This document shows, piece after piece, positions 54,651 through 64,000 of a stretch of DNA of 64,000 nucleotides. This stretch comes from Bryopsis sp. KO-2023 (Eukaryota > Chlorophyta > Ulvophyceae > Bryopsidales > Bryopsidaceae), in assembly GCA_030272585.1 (NCBI GenBank), contig BSYQ01000002.1:372001-436000 (forward strand), given 5' to 3'. Position 1 is the stretch's first letter; the number at the start of each line of letters is the position of its first letter. The notes below the pieces were generated by a model. It did not search any database. It had not been told where the DNA came from and saw only the letters and a list, made by a program, of their open reading frames with translations. The position numbers and the translations under genes are program-made.

Positions 54651-55343
54651 TGTCCAAACCCAGCGTTGTTTAAGAAGCTGAGGAGTTGTAGTTTGTTCAA
54701 ACGGGACGTGGAGTCGCTTTTATCCACGGGGGGGGGGGCGTATTGCACAGCTGAGATCCCTTGAGAATCAATCAATCAATCAAGAAGTTTTAAATTTTAA
54801 AATTTTCCCTTGAGAAATGCGTACTGTGATTTTTTTTTTCTGGGTGTCGGCCTCATTTGTGGTGAAGTACAGGTGCCAAGTCAATCAAGCAATCGTACAG
54901 GAATGGGCAATCGATCGATCAATAGTTGCAACCCTCAGCAAAAGAAACAAACAAACAAAAATTACATTGTGGAGGAGAATCTCTTTTTCAGCAAAAGAGA
55001 TCGATCGCCCAGTTGGCCTTCAAAAAAAAAAAAAGTTGAACTCTATGGAGAGGGGTTTTTGGACCGACAGGATTCTGAGTTTTTTTTTTGGGGGGGGGAG
55101 AGTGTCTTTTTGTTTTTTGGTTGTTTCTTGCAGAAGGGCTTATGGATCCAAGACCAAAACCAAAAAAAAATAAAAAAAAAGTTTTTCGATGAGGTGATTG
55201 TCTGGTATTGGGGTTGGGATTGGAGCAGAGTGGCTCCTCAGATAACAGTAAGCATTCATTGATTGATTAATTGGCCATCAGGTTCTTGGCCAGAGTGCTT
55301 CAGAGGTCATCAACCAACCAACCAACCAAAAATGTTGGAATTC

Positions 55344-55495
55344 CTCATTCTGCAAACATAAGCAGCGATCAACCAACCAAAAATCTTACAGGACATGCCA
55401 GGCCAGAGCCTCAAAAATCTTACAGGACATGCCAGGCCAGAGCCTCAAAAATCTTACAAGACATGCCAGGTCAGAGCCTATAGCATCCTCGGGGG
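55344..55495 (-). repeat. Introner array copied from carbonic anhydrase intron 1
   Basis: Three roughly 34-bp cores with a CATCCTCGGGGG end. The upstream side carries CCTCATTCTGCAAACATAAG plus CAGCGATCAACCAACC. That is the exon 2 edge, acceptor and intron start of the carbonic anhydrase B2 gene at 51161-51200. Segment A has an ordinary single introner here. Confidence 0.85.
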
Positions 55496-56024
55496 TATAC
55501 AGCAAGCAGCCGAGAATAATATGCCTAAGATGAAACAGTGACCAGCTGGCTGGCCTCTTTTTGCAGTAAATTTATTCAATGTACATATTTATTCAATATA
55601 TGCATTTTTGGTTTGGTTTAGTTTTTGCAATATTGTAATGTAATGTGATTGAAATGTTGCTGGCTTGCTACAAACTGAAGCGCTGTTGGGGACTTTGCGT
55701 TTTCCGGTGAGATATCAAACCAACACCAAACTCAAACACAATAAATTAGAGACGAGATCCACAAGCAGGTTTGCGAAACACGGGGGTTGATTTTTCGTTT
55801 CTTGTTGTTGCAAAAATACAGGCCTGAGCTTCTGTGCAAGCAATAGAGACTGATTGAAACGACAAGCATTTCACACACGAAGGTTTTGATCAAATCTGCA
55901 TTTTTTTAAAAAGCCAGTGTCGTCCTGTGTGTGCAACACTTGTCCCAACAACTTTCCCGACCGAATGCCTCCTCAAGTCTAGAGGACATTTTGATATTTC
56001 AAATATCAAATCAACTCTTGACAG

Positions 56025-56285
56025 TCACCCAAAAAGTCCAATCCCATAATATTGAAAGAAAGAAAAAAACAACCAACCAATGCCTTTGAAGTTGAAATAC
56101 CCATTGGGACGCTTAACCAAGCATCGAAAAAATAACATGCAATACGCCTCCAGCGTAAGCAAAAAACCGACAATCAAAAGCAGGAAAACAAGGATACTTT
56201 CAAATTTGAGCGAGTCCACCCTTCTGTAAAAACTCAACTGCAGAGCTTCATATTCCCACTCACTGCCCCAAAAAAACGATTCCAT
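56025..56285 (-). CDS. Possible small membrane protein or exon, copy B
   Basis: 86 codons, the same frame as 20039-20299 with changes RVDS for RAYS, KRPN for KRRN and KGIG for KGTG. The hydrophobic segment (residues 31-53) is unchanged. It is downstream of the proline-rich gene on the same strand. It may be a separate gene, a 3' exon, or chance. Confidence 0.35.
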   Translation of the reverse strand: MESFFWGSEWEYEALQLSFYRRVDSLKFESILVFLLLIVGFLLTLEAYCMLFFRCLVKRPNGYFNFKGIGWLFFSFFQYYGIGLFG

Positions 56286-56613
56286 TCAAACAACTCGAAA
56301 CAAACAAAATATGTTTTCATAATTAACCATAAAAAACCAGGGTTGGAAATCAGTCGCCATTCCCAAACAACCCAAATGCTTTGATAAAGCAGCAGGCCCA
56401 GCGCCTGGACCTTAAAAAGGAAGCGTTGCTTTTGCTGGACTTAGTAAAATAAACCTGAGAATGAGCTCAACCACGGTCAGACCCTGGAGCAGCTGGAGGC
56501 TTGCTACATCTTGAACCACCCTCCTTGGCATCCCCATCATCAGTATAATTCCTCAAAATCTTCACTGTAGTTAATACCGTCATGATTTTTGGCGACATTT
56601 GATGGTCCTACTG

Positions 56614-59600
56614 CTAGTCATCGCCATCATCATCATCACCACTGTTTGCGTCGGCATCATCATTGTCGTCATCATCATCATTGTCCCCATTGTTGCCACT
56701 ATTGTTGCCACCAGTGTTGCCACCACTGTTACCACCAGTATTGGAATCATCATCATCATCACCACTGTTTGCGTCATCTTCCTCATTGTCGTCATCATCA
56801 TCATTTTCCCCATTGTTGCCACCACTGTTACCACCAGTGTTGCCATCATCATCATCATCACCACTGTTTGCGTCAGCATCATCATTATCGTCATCTTCCT
56901 CATCATCATCATCATCATCATCATTTTCCCCATTGTTACCATCATCATCGTCATCATCACCACCATCATCTTTCTCAGGAGGGGCTCCAGGGTTGTTTGG
57001 CCCAGGTGAGGATGCTCCAGGTGGTGGGGATCCAGATGGTGGAGCTCCGGTGGCGGGAGGTGCACCAGTTGGTGTTGGGGCACTTGCAGGCGGTGGGCTT
57101 CCGGCAGGTGGGGATGCTCCAGGTGGTGGGGCTCCAGATGGTGGAGCTCCGATAGGGGGAGGTGCACCAGTTGGGGTTGGGGCACTTGCAGGCGGTGGGC
57201 TTCCGGCAGGTGGGGATGCTCCAGGTGGTGGGGCTCCAGATGGTGGAGCTCCGATAGGGGGAGGTGCACCAGTTGGGGTTGGGGCACTTGCAGGCGGTGG
57301 GCTACCGGCAGGTGGGGATGCTCCAGGTGGTGGGGCTCCAGATGGTGTTGGGGCACTCGGAGACGGTGGGCTACCGGCAGGTGGGGATGCTCCAGGTGGT
57401 GGGGATCCAGATGGTGGAGCTCCGGTAGGGGGAGGTGCACCAGTTGGGGTTGGGGCACTTGCAGGCGGTGGGCTACCGGCAGGTGGGGATGCTCCAGGTG
57501 GTGGGGCTCCAGATGGGGTTGGGGCACTCGGAGACGGTGGGCTACCGGCAGGTGGGGATGCTCCAGGTGGTGGGGATCCAGATGGTGGAGCTCCGGTAGG
57601 GGGAGGTGCACCAGTTGGGGTTGGGGCACTTGCAGGCGGTGGGCTACCGGCAGGTGGGGATGCTCCAGGTGGTGGGGCTCCAGATGGGGTTGGGGCACTC
57701 GGAGACGGTGGGCTACCGGCAGGTGGGGATGCTCCAGGTGGTGGGGATCCAGATGGTGGAGCTCCGGTAGGGGGAGGTGCACCAGTTGGGGTTGGGGCAC
57801 TTGCAGGCGGTGGGCTACCGGCAGGTGGGGATGCTCCAGGTGGTGGGGCTCCAGATGGGGTTGGGGCACTCGGAGACGGTGGGCTACCGGCAGGTGGGGA
57901 TGCTCCAGGTGGTGGGGATCCAGATGGTGGAGCTCCGGTGGGGGGAGGTGCACCAGTTGGTGTTGGGGCACTTGCAGGCGGTGGGCTACCAGCAGGTGGG
58001 GATGCTCCAGGTGGTGGGGCTCCAGATGGAATTGGTGCACTCGAAGGCGGTGGGCTACGGGCAGGTGGGGATGCTCCAGGTGGTGGGGATCCAGATGGTG
58101 GAGCTCCGGTAGGGGGAGGTGCACCAGTTGGGGTTGGGGCACTTGCAGGCGGTGGGCTACCGGCAGGTGGGGATGCTCCAGGTGGTGGGGCTCCAGATGG
58201 GGTTGGGGCACTCGGAGACGGTGGGCTACCGGCAGGTGGGGATGCTCCAGGTGGTGGGGATCCAGATGGTGGAGCTCCGGTGGGGGGAGGTGCACCAGTT
58301 GGTGTTGGGGCACTTGCAGGCGGTGGGCTACCGGCAGGTGGGGATGCTCCAGGTGGTGGGGCTCCAGATGGTGGAGCTCCGATAGGGGGAGGTGCACCAG
58401 TTGGGGTTGGGGCACTTGCAGGCGGTGGGCTACCGGCAGGTGGGGATGCTCCAGGTGGTGGGGCTCCAGATGGGGTTGGGGCACTCGGAGACGGTGGGCT
58501 ACCGGCAGGTGGGGATGCTCCAGGTGGTGGGGATCCAGATGGTGGAGCTCCGGTAGGGGGAGGTGCACCAGTTGGGGTTGGGGCACTTGCAGGCGGTGGG
58601 CTACCGGCAGGTGGGGATGCTCCAGGTGGTGGGGCTCCAGATGGGGTTGGGGCACTCGGAGACGGTGGGCTACCGGCAGGTGGGGATGCTCCAAGTGGTG
58701 GGGCTCCAGATGGGGTTGGGGCACTCGAAGGCGGTGGGCTTCCGGCAGGTGGGGATGCTCCAGGTGGTGGGGCTCCAGATGGGGTTGGGGCACTCGGAGA
58801 CGGTGGGCTACCGGCAGGTGGGGATGCTCCAGATGGTGGGGATCCAGATGGTGGAGCTCCGGTAGGAGGAGGTGCACCAGTTGGTGTTGGTGCACTCGCA
58901 GGCGGTGGGCTACCGGCAGGTGGGGATGCTCCAGGTGGTGGGGCTCCAGATGGGGTTGGGGCACTCGAAGGCGGTGGGCTTCCGGCAGGTGGGGATGCTC
59001 CAGGTGGTGGGGCTCCAGATGGGGTTGGTGCACTCGAAGGCGGTGGGCTACCAGCAGGTGGGGATGCTCCAGGTGGTGGGGTTCCAGATGGGGGAGCCCC
59101 GGTAGGAGGAGGTGCACCAGTTGGTGTTGGTGCACTCGCAGGCGGTGGGCTACCGGCAGGTGGGGATGCTCCAGGTGGTGGGGCTCCAGATGGGGTTGGT
59201 GCACTTGAAGGCGGTGGGCTACTGGCAGGTGGGGATGCTCCAGGTGGTGGGGCTCCAGATGGGGTTGGGGCACTCGGAGACGGTGGGCTACCGGCAGGTG
59301 GGGATGCTCCAGATGGTGGGGATCCAGATGGTGGAGCTCCGATAGGAGGAGGTGCACCAGTTGGTGTTGGTGCACTCGCAGGCGGTGGGCTACCGGCAGG
59401 TGGGGATGCTCCAGGTGGTGGGGCTCCAGATGGGGTTGGGGCACTCGAAGGCGGTGGGCTACTGGCAGGAGGGGATGCTCCAGGTGGTGGGGATCCAGAT
59501 GGTGGAGCTCCGTTAGGGGGAGGTGCACCAGTTGGTGTTGGGGCACTTGCAGGCGGTGGGCTACCGGCAGGTGGGGATGCTCCAGGTGGTGGGGTTCCAG

Positions 59601-62600
59601 ATGGTGGAGCCCCGGTAGGAGGAGGTGCACCAGTTGGTGTTGGTGCACTCGCAGGCGGTGGGCTACCGGCAGGTGGGGATGCTCCAGGTGGTGGGGCTCC
59701 AGATGGGGTTGGGGCACTCGAAGGCGGTGGGCTACTGGCAGGTGGGGATGCTCCAGGTGGTGGGGCTCCAGATGGGGTTGGGGCACTCGGAGACGGTGGG
59801 CTACCGGCAGGTGGGGATGCTCCAGGTGGTGGGGCTCCAGATGGGGTTGGGGCACTCGCAGGCGGTGGGCTACTGGCAGGTGGGGATGCTCCAGGTGGTG
59901 GGGCTCCAGATGGAATTGGTGCACTCGAAGGCGGTGGGCTACCAGCAGGTGGGGATGCTCCAGGTGGTGGGGATCCAGATGGGGTTGGCGCACTCGAAGG
60001 CGGTGGGCTACCGGCAGGTGGGGATGCTCCAGGTGGTGGGGCTCCAGATGGGGTTGGGGCACTCGAAGGCGGTGGGCTACCGGCAGGTGGGGATGCTCCA
60101 GGTGGTGGGGATCCAGATGGTGGAGCTCCGGTAGGGGGAGGTGCACCAGTTGGGGTTGGGGCACTTGCAGGCGGTGGGCTACCGGCAGGTGGGGATGCTC
60201 CAGGTGGTGGGGCTCCAGATGGGGTTGGGGCACTCGGAGACGGTGGGCTACCGGCAGGTGGGGATGCTCCAGGTGGTGGGGATCCAGATGGTGGAGCTCC
60301 GGTGGGGGGAGGTGCACCAGTTGGTGTTGGGGCACTTGCAGGCGGTGGGCTACCAGCAGGTGGGGATGCTCCAGGTGGTGGGGCTCCAGATGGAATTGGT
60401 GCACTCGAAGGCGGTGGGCTACGGGCAGGTGGGGATGCTCCAGGTGGTGGGGATCCAGATGGTGGAGCTCCGGTAGGGGGAGGTGCACCAGTTGGGGTTG
60501 GGGCACTTGCAGGCGGTGGGCTACCGGCAGGTGGGGATGCTCCAGGTGGTGGGGCTCCAGATGGGGTTGGGGCACTCGGAGACGGTGGGCTACCGGCAGG
60601 TGGGGATGCTCCAGGTGGTGGGGATCCAGATGGTGGAGCTCCGGTGGGGGGAGGTGCACCAGTTGGTGTTGGGGCACTTGCAGGCGGTGGGCTACCGGCA
60701 GGTGGGGATGCTCCAGGTGGTGGGGCTCCAGATGGTGGAGCTCCGATAGGGGGAGGTGCACCAGTTGGGGTTGGGGCACTTGCAGGCGGTGGGCTACCGG
60801 CAGGTGGGGATGCTCCAGGTGGTGGGGCTCCAGATGGGGTTGGGGCACTCGGAGACGGTGGGCTACCGGCAGGTGGGGATGCTCCAGGTGGTGGGGATCC
60901 AGATGGTGGAGCTCCGGTAGGGGGAGGTGCACCAGTTGGGGTTGGGGCACTTGCAGGCGGTGGGCTACCGGCAGGTGGGGATGCTCCAGGTGGTGGGGCT
61001 CCAGATGGGGTTGGGGCACTCGGAGACGGTGGGCTACCGGCAGGTGGGGATGCTCCAAGTGGTGGGGCTCCAGATGGGGTTGGGGCACTCGAAGGCGGTG
61101 GGCTTCCGGCAGGTGGGGATGCTCCAGGTGGTGGGGCTCCAGATGGGGTTGGGGCACTCGGAGACGGTGGGCTACCGGCAGGTGGGGATGCTCCAGATGG
61201 TGGGGATCCAGATGGTGGAGCTCCGGTAGGAGGAGGTGCACCAGTTGGTGTTGGTGCACTCGCAGGCGGTGGGCTACCGGCAGGTGGGGATGCTCCAGGT
61301 GGTGGGGCTCCAGATGGGGTTGGGGCACTCGAAGGCGGTGGGCTTCCGGCAGGTGGGGATGCTCCAGGTGGTGGGGCTCCAGATGGGGTTGGTGCACTCG
61401 AAGGCGGTGGGCTACCAGCAGGTGGGGATGCTCCAGGTGGTGGGGTTCCAGATGGGGGAGCCCCGGTAGGAGGAGGTGCACCAGTTGGTGTTGGTGCACT
61501 CGCAGGCGGTGGGCTACCGGCAGGTGGGGATGCTCCAGGTGGTGGGGCTCCAGATGGGGTTGGTGCACTTGAAGGCGGTGGGCTACTGGCAGGTGGGGAT
61601 GCTCCAGGTGGTGGGGCTCCAGATGGGGTTGGGGCACTCGGAGACGGTGGGCTACCGGCAGGTGGGGATGCTCCAGATGGTGGGGATCCAGATGGTGGAG
61701 CTCCGATAGGAGGAGGTGCACCAGTTGGTGTTGGTGCACTCGCAGGCGGTGGGCTACCGGCAGGTGGGGATGCTCCAGGTGGTGGGGCTCCAGATGGGGT
61801 TGGGGCACTCGAAGGCGGTGGGCTACTGGCAGGTGGGGATGCTCCAGGTGGTGGGGATCCAGATGGTGGAGCTCCGTTAGGGGGAGGTGCACCAGTTGGT
61901 GTTGGGGCACTTGCAGGCGGTGGGCTACCGGCAGGTGGGGATGCTCCAGGTGGTGGGGTTCCAGATGGTGGAGCCCCGGTAGGAGGAGGTGCACCAGTTG
62001 GTGTTGGTGCACTCGCAGGCGGTGGGCTACCGGCAGGTGGGGATGCTCCAGGTGGTGGGGCTCCAGATGGGGTTGGGGCACTCGAAGGCGGTGGGCTACA
62101 GGCAGGTGGGGATGCTCCAGGTGGTGGGGCTCCAGATGGGGTTGGGGCACTCGGAGACGGTGGGCTACCGGCAGGTGGGGATGCTCCAGGTGGTGGGGCT
62201 CCAGATGGGGTTGGGGCACTCGCAGGCGGTGGGCTACTGGCAGGTGGGGATGCTCCAGGTGGTGGGGCTCCAGATGGTTTTGGTGCACTCGAAGGCGGTG
62301 GGCTACCAGCAGGTGGGGATGCTCCAGGTGGTGGGGATCCAGATGGGGTTGGCGCACTCGAAGGCGGTGGGCTACCGGCAGGTGGGGATGCTCCAGGTGG
62401 TGGGGCTCCAGATGGGGTTGGGGCACTCGAAGGCGGTGGGCTACCGGCAGGTGGGGATGCTCCAGGTGGTGGGGATCCAGATGGTGGAGCTCCGGTAGGG
62501 GGAGGTGCACCAGTTGGTGGTGGGGCACTTGCAGGCGGTGGGCTACCGGCAGGTGGGGATGCTCCAGGTGGTGGGGATCCAGATGGGGTTGGGGCACTCG

Positions 62601-64000
62601 AAGGCGGTGGGCTACCGGCAGGTGGGGATGCTCCAGGTGGTGGGGATCCAGATGGTGGAGCTCCGGTAGGGGGAGGTGCACCAGTTGGTGTTGGGGCACT
62701 TGCAGGCGGTGGGCTACCGGCAGGTGGGGATGCTCCAGGTGGTGGGGATCCAGATGGTGGAGCTCCGGTGGGGGGAGGTGCACCAGTTGGTGTTGGGGCA
62801 CTCGCAGGCGGTGGGCTATCGGCAGGTGGGGATGCTCCAGGTGGTGGGGCTCCAGATGGGGTTGGTGCACTCGAAGGCGGTGGGCTACCGGCAGGTGGGG
62901 ATGCTCCAGGTGGTGGGGATCCAGATGGTGGAGCTCCGGTAGGGGGAGGTGCACCAGTTGGTGTTGGGGCACTTGCAGGCGGTGGGCTACCGGCAGGTGG
63001 GGATGCTCCAGGTGGTGGGGATCCAGATGGGGTTGGAGCACTCGAAGGCGGTGGGCTACTGGCAGGTGGGGATGCTCCAGGTGGTGGGGCTCCAGATGGG
63101 GTTGGAGCACTCGAAGGCGGTGGGCTACCGGCAGGTGGGGATGCTCCAGGTGGTGGGGATCCAGATGGTGGAGCTCCGGTAGGGGGAGGTGCACCAGTTG
63201 GTGGTGGGGCACTTGCAGGCGGTGGGCTACCGGCAGGTGGGGATGCTCCAGGTGGTGGGGCTCCAGATGGAATTGGTGCACTCGAAGGCGGTGGGCTACG
63301 GGCAGGTGGGGATGCTCCAGGTGGTGGGGATCCAGATGGTGGAGCTCCGGTAGGAGGAGGTGCACCAGTTGGTGTTGGGGCACTCGAAGACGGTGGGCTA
63401 CCGGCAGGTGGGGATGCTCCAGGTGGTGGGGATCCAGATGGTGGAGCTCCGGTAGGAGGAGGTGCACCAGTTGGTGTTGGGGCACTTGCAGGCGTTGGGC
63501 TATCGGCAGGTGGGGATGCTCCAGGTGGTGGGGCTCCAGATGGGGTTGGTGCACTCGAAGGCGGTGGGCTACCGGCAGGTGGGGATGCTCCAGGTGGTGG
63601 GGATCCAGATGGTGGAGCTCCGGTAGGAGGAGGTGCACCAGTTGGTGTTGGGGCACTTGCAGGCGGTGGGCTACCGGCAGGTGGGGATGCTCCAGGTGGC
63701 GGGGCTCCAGATGGGGTTGGGGCACTCGAAGGCGGTGGGCTACCGGCAGGTGGGGATGCTCCAGGTGGTGGGGATCCAGATGGTGGAGCTCCGGTAGGGG
63801 GAGGTGCACCAGTTGGTGTTGGGGCACTTGCAGGCGGTGGGCTACTGGCAGGTGGGGATGCTCCAGGTGGTGGGGATCCAGATGGAATTGGTGCACTCGA
63901 AGGCGGTGGGCTACGGGCAGGTGGGGATGCTCCAGGTGGTGGGGATCCAGATGGTGGAGCTCCGGTAGGAGGAGGTGCACCAGTTGGTGTTGGGGCACTC
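56614..64000 (-). CDS. Proline-rich repeat protein with acidic tail, partial (copy B)
   Basis: Open in the proline frame from TAG 56614 to the window edge, about 2,460 codons, with the N-terminus outside. The C-terminal 130 or so residues are the Asp/Asn/Gly/Ser block, shorter than in copy A. The rest is 23- and 34-residue proline/serine/alanine/threonine/glycine units. Frequent unit variants are PPSPSAPTP (from the GGAGACGG units) and SAPIPSG. I followed the unit variants by eye and found no stop in this frame, but did not check every codon. It is probably an extracellular, glycosylated structural protein by composition. A second minus-strand frame is also open over the whole tract. Confidence 0.6.
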   Translation of the reverse strand, partial: SAPTPTGAPPPTGAPPSGSPPPGASPPARSPPPSSAPIPSGSPPPGASPPASSPPPASAPTPTGAPPPTGAPPSGSPPPGASPPAGSPPPSSAPTPSGAPPPGASPPAGSPPPASAPTPTGAPPPTGAPPSGSPPPGASPPAGSPPPSSAPTPSGAPPPGASPPADSPTPASAPTPTGAPPPTGAPPSGSPPPGASPPAGSPPSSSAPTPTGAPPPTGAPPSGSPPPGASPPARSPPPSSAPIPSGAPPPGASPPAGSPPPASAPPPTGAPPPTGAPPSGSPPPGASPPAGSPPPSSAPTPSGAPPPGASPPASSPPPSSAPTPSGSPPPGASPPAGSPPPASAPTPTGAPPPTGAPPSGSPPPGASPPAGSPPPSSAPTPSGAPPPGASPPADSPPPASAPTPTGAPPPTGAPPSGSPPPGASPPAGSPPPASAPTPTGAPPPTGAPPSGSPPPGASPPAGSPPPSSAPTPSGSPPPGASPPAGSPPPASAPPPTGAPPPTGAPPSGSPPPGASPPAGSPPPSSAPTPSGAPPPGASPPAGSPPPSSAPTPSGSPPPGASPPAGSPPPSSAPKPSGAPPPGASPPASSPPPASAPTPSGAPPPGASPPAGSPPSPSAPTPSGAPPPGASPPACSPPPSSAPTPSGAPPPGASPPAGSPPPASAPTPTGAPPPTGAPPSGTPPPGASPPAGSPPPASAPTPTGAPPPNGAPPSGSPPPGASPPASSPPPSSAPTPSGAPPPGASPPAGSPPPASAPTPTGAPPPIGAPPSGSPPSGASPPAGSPPSPSAPTPSGAPPPGASPPASSPPPSSAPTPSGAPPPGASPPAGSPPPASAPTPTGAPPPTGAPPSGTPPPGASPPAGSPPPSSAPTPSGAPPPGASPPAGSPPPSSAPTPSGAPPPGASPPAGSPPPASAPTPTGAPPPTGAPPSGSPPSGASPPAGSPPSPSAPTPSGAPPPGASPPAGSPPPSSAPTPSGAPPLGASPPAGSPPSPSAPTPSGAPPPGASPPAGSPPPASAPTPTGAPPPTGAPPSGSPPPGASPPAGSPPSPSAPTPSGAPPPGASPPAGSPPPASAPTPTGAPPPIGAPPSGAPPPGASPPAGSPPPASAPTPTGAPPPTGAPPSGSPPPGASPPAGSPPSPSAPTPSGAPPPGASPPAGSPPPASAPTPTGAPPPTGAPPSGSPPPGASPPARSPPPSSAPIPSGAPPPGASPPAGSPPPASAPTPTGAPPPTGAPPSGSPPPGASPPAGSPPSPSAPTPSGAPPPGASPPAGSPPPASAPTPTGAPPPTGAPPSGSPPPGASPPAGSPPPSSAPTPSGAPPPGASPPAGSPPPSSAPTPSGSPPPGASPPAGSPPPSSAPIPSGAPPPGASPPASSPPPASAPTPSGAPPPGASPPAGSPPSPSAPTPSGAPPPGASPPASSPPPSSAPTPSGAPPPGASPPAGSPPPASAPTPTGAPPPTGAPPSGTPPPGASPPAGSPPPASAPTPTGAPPPNGAPPSGSPPPGASPPASSPPPSSAPTPSGAPPPGASPPAGSPPPASAPTPTGAPPPIGAPPSGSPPSGASPPAGSPPSPSAPTPSGAPPPGASPPASSPPPSSAPTPSGAPPPGASPPAGSPPPASAPTPTGAPPPTGAPPSGTPPPGASPPAGSPPPSSAPTPSGAPPPGASPPAGSPPPSSAPTPSGAPPPGASPPAGSPPPASAPTPTGAPPPTGAPPSGSPPSGASPPAGSPPSPSAPTPSGAPPPGASPPAGSPPPSSAPTPSGAPPLGASPPAGSPPSPSAPTPSGAPPPGASPPAGSPPPASAPTPTGAPPPTGAPPSGSPPPGASPPAGSPPSPSAPTPSGAPPPGASPPAGSPPPASAPTPTGAPPPIGAPPSGAPPPGASPPAGSPPPASAPTPTGAPPPTGAPPSGSPPPGASPPAGSPPSPSAPTPSGAPPPGASPPAGSPPPASAPTPTGAPPPTGAPPSGSPPPGASPPARSPPPSSAPIPSGAPPPGASPPAGSPPPASAPTPTGAPPPTGAPPSGSPPPGASPPAGSPPSPSAPTPSGAPPPGASPPAGSPPPASAPTPTGAPPPTGAPPSGSPPPGASPPAGSPPSPSAPTPSGAPPPGASPPAGSPPPASAPTPTGAPPPTGAPPSGSPPPGASPPAGSPPSPSAPTPSGAPPPGASPPAGSPPPASAPTPTGAPPPTGAPPSGSPPPGASPPAGSPPSPSAPTPSGAPPPGASPPAGSPPPASAPTPTGAPPPIGAPPSGAPPPGASPPAGSPPPASAPTPTGAPPPIGAPPSGAPPPGASPPAGSPPPASAPTPTGAPPATGAPPSGSPPPGASSPGPNNPGAPPEKDDGGDDDDDDGNNGENDDDDDDDEEDDDNDDADANSGDDDDDGNTGGNSGGNNGENDDDDDNEEDDANSGDDDDDSNTGGNSGGNTGGNNSGNNGDNDDDDDNDDADANSGDDDDGDD
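57777..62504. repeat. 2,364-bp higher-order duplication in the proline-rich tract
   Basis: The order of unit variants in about 57777-60140 recurs in about 60141-62504 with a constant 2,364-bp offset, for example the TGGAATTGGTGCACTC unit at 58027 and 60391. Differences are few: 59468 and 61832 (GCAGGAGG against GCAGGTGG), 59736 and 62100 (CTACTGG against CTACAGG), and 59913 and 62277 (GGAATT against GGTTTT). 2,364 is a multiple of three, so frame is kept. Confidence 0.9.

Larger units (their letters stand above)
54651..56613. other. Intergenic stretch between carbonic anhydrase B2 and proline-rich copy B
   Basis: Counterpart of 18665-20627. It contains TCAATCAATCAA repeats, the exchanged introner (55344-55495) and the small membrane-protein frame. 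No other coding region supported. Confidence 0.5.
34055..64000. repeat. Segmental duplication, copy B
   Basis: It begins at GCGCTCTGCGTGC, directly after the transposon terminus, and runs past the window end. Differences from copy A include the 2,778-bp CACTA-type insertion, about 300 bp extra at the CX4C palindrome centre, fewer units in several arrays, and a proline-rich tract more than twice as long as far as seen. Confidence 0.93.

Noticed and set aside
56580..63998. 2,472-codon His/Leu/Pro frame (HLEHPHL repeats) as the main product
   Set aside because: Open because of the repeat unit; in the acidic region it becomes implausible Met-rich sequence, while the overlapping proline frame gives a coherent protein. 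Kept only as a finding.

Overview
The window is nuclear DNA of a microbial eukaryote, probably an alga or related protist; I cannot name the species. Evidence for a eukaryote: multi-exon genes with GT-AG introns (donors such as GTGAGT, GTGCGT and GTAAGC), N-terminal targeting or signal peptides, a plant-style F-box protein, a histone H3 tail, and abundant microsatellites and transposons. The strongest algal hint is a set of four beta-carbonic anhydrase genes with N-terminal extensions, beside secreted cysteine-rich proteins and a proline-rich surface-type protein. No tRNA, rRNA or CRISPR array was seen.

Layout. Two copies of one large segment lie in direct tandem: segment A (about 623-23957) and segment B (34055 to beyond 64000). 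Each carries, in order: a small secreted 4-Cys protein gene with a truncated inverted copy; an F-box/beta-propeller gene; a divergent pair of secreted CX4C-repeat genes in a near-perfect palindrome; a convergent pair of beta-carbonic anhydrase genes; and, on the minus strand, a very long proline-rich gene with an acidic C-terminus. Between the segments sits a transposon of about 10.1 kb (23956-34054). It has inverted termini, subterminal CACTTGC/GCAAGTG palindrome arrays, a C2H2 zinc-finger reading frame, a spliced Plavaka-like (CACTA-related) transposase, a second spliced gene on the opposite strand, and a captured histone H3 tail. It lies exactly at the junction and truncates the first proline-rich gene.

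A short repeat runs through everything: GATGCTATAGGCTCTGG, then CCTGGCATGTCTTGTAATA, then TTTTTGGTTGGTTGG. It is present in introns of nearly all the genes and also between genes, about 25 loci per segment. It behaves like an introner family. Several loci have expanded into short tandem arrays whose copy number differs between segments, and one locus in B has been overwritten by a copy that carries flanking carbonic anhydrase sequence.

Segment B also holds a 2,778-bp CACTA-type element (51546-54323) in intron 1 of a carbonic anhydrase gene. The matching site in segment A is empty, so the insertion or loss followed the duplication. The element contains one intact exon of glyoxalase II. The two segments thus form a natural before/after pair showing transposon insertion, introner array growth, splice-site duplication and repeat-protein expansion. 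Coding exons are near-identical between segments, so most genes look functional; the exceptions are the truncated 4-Cys copies, one CX4C gene with an early stop, and the broken proline-rich gene in segment A.
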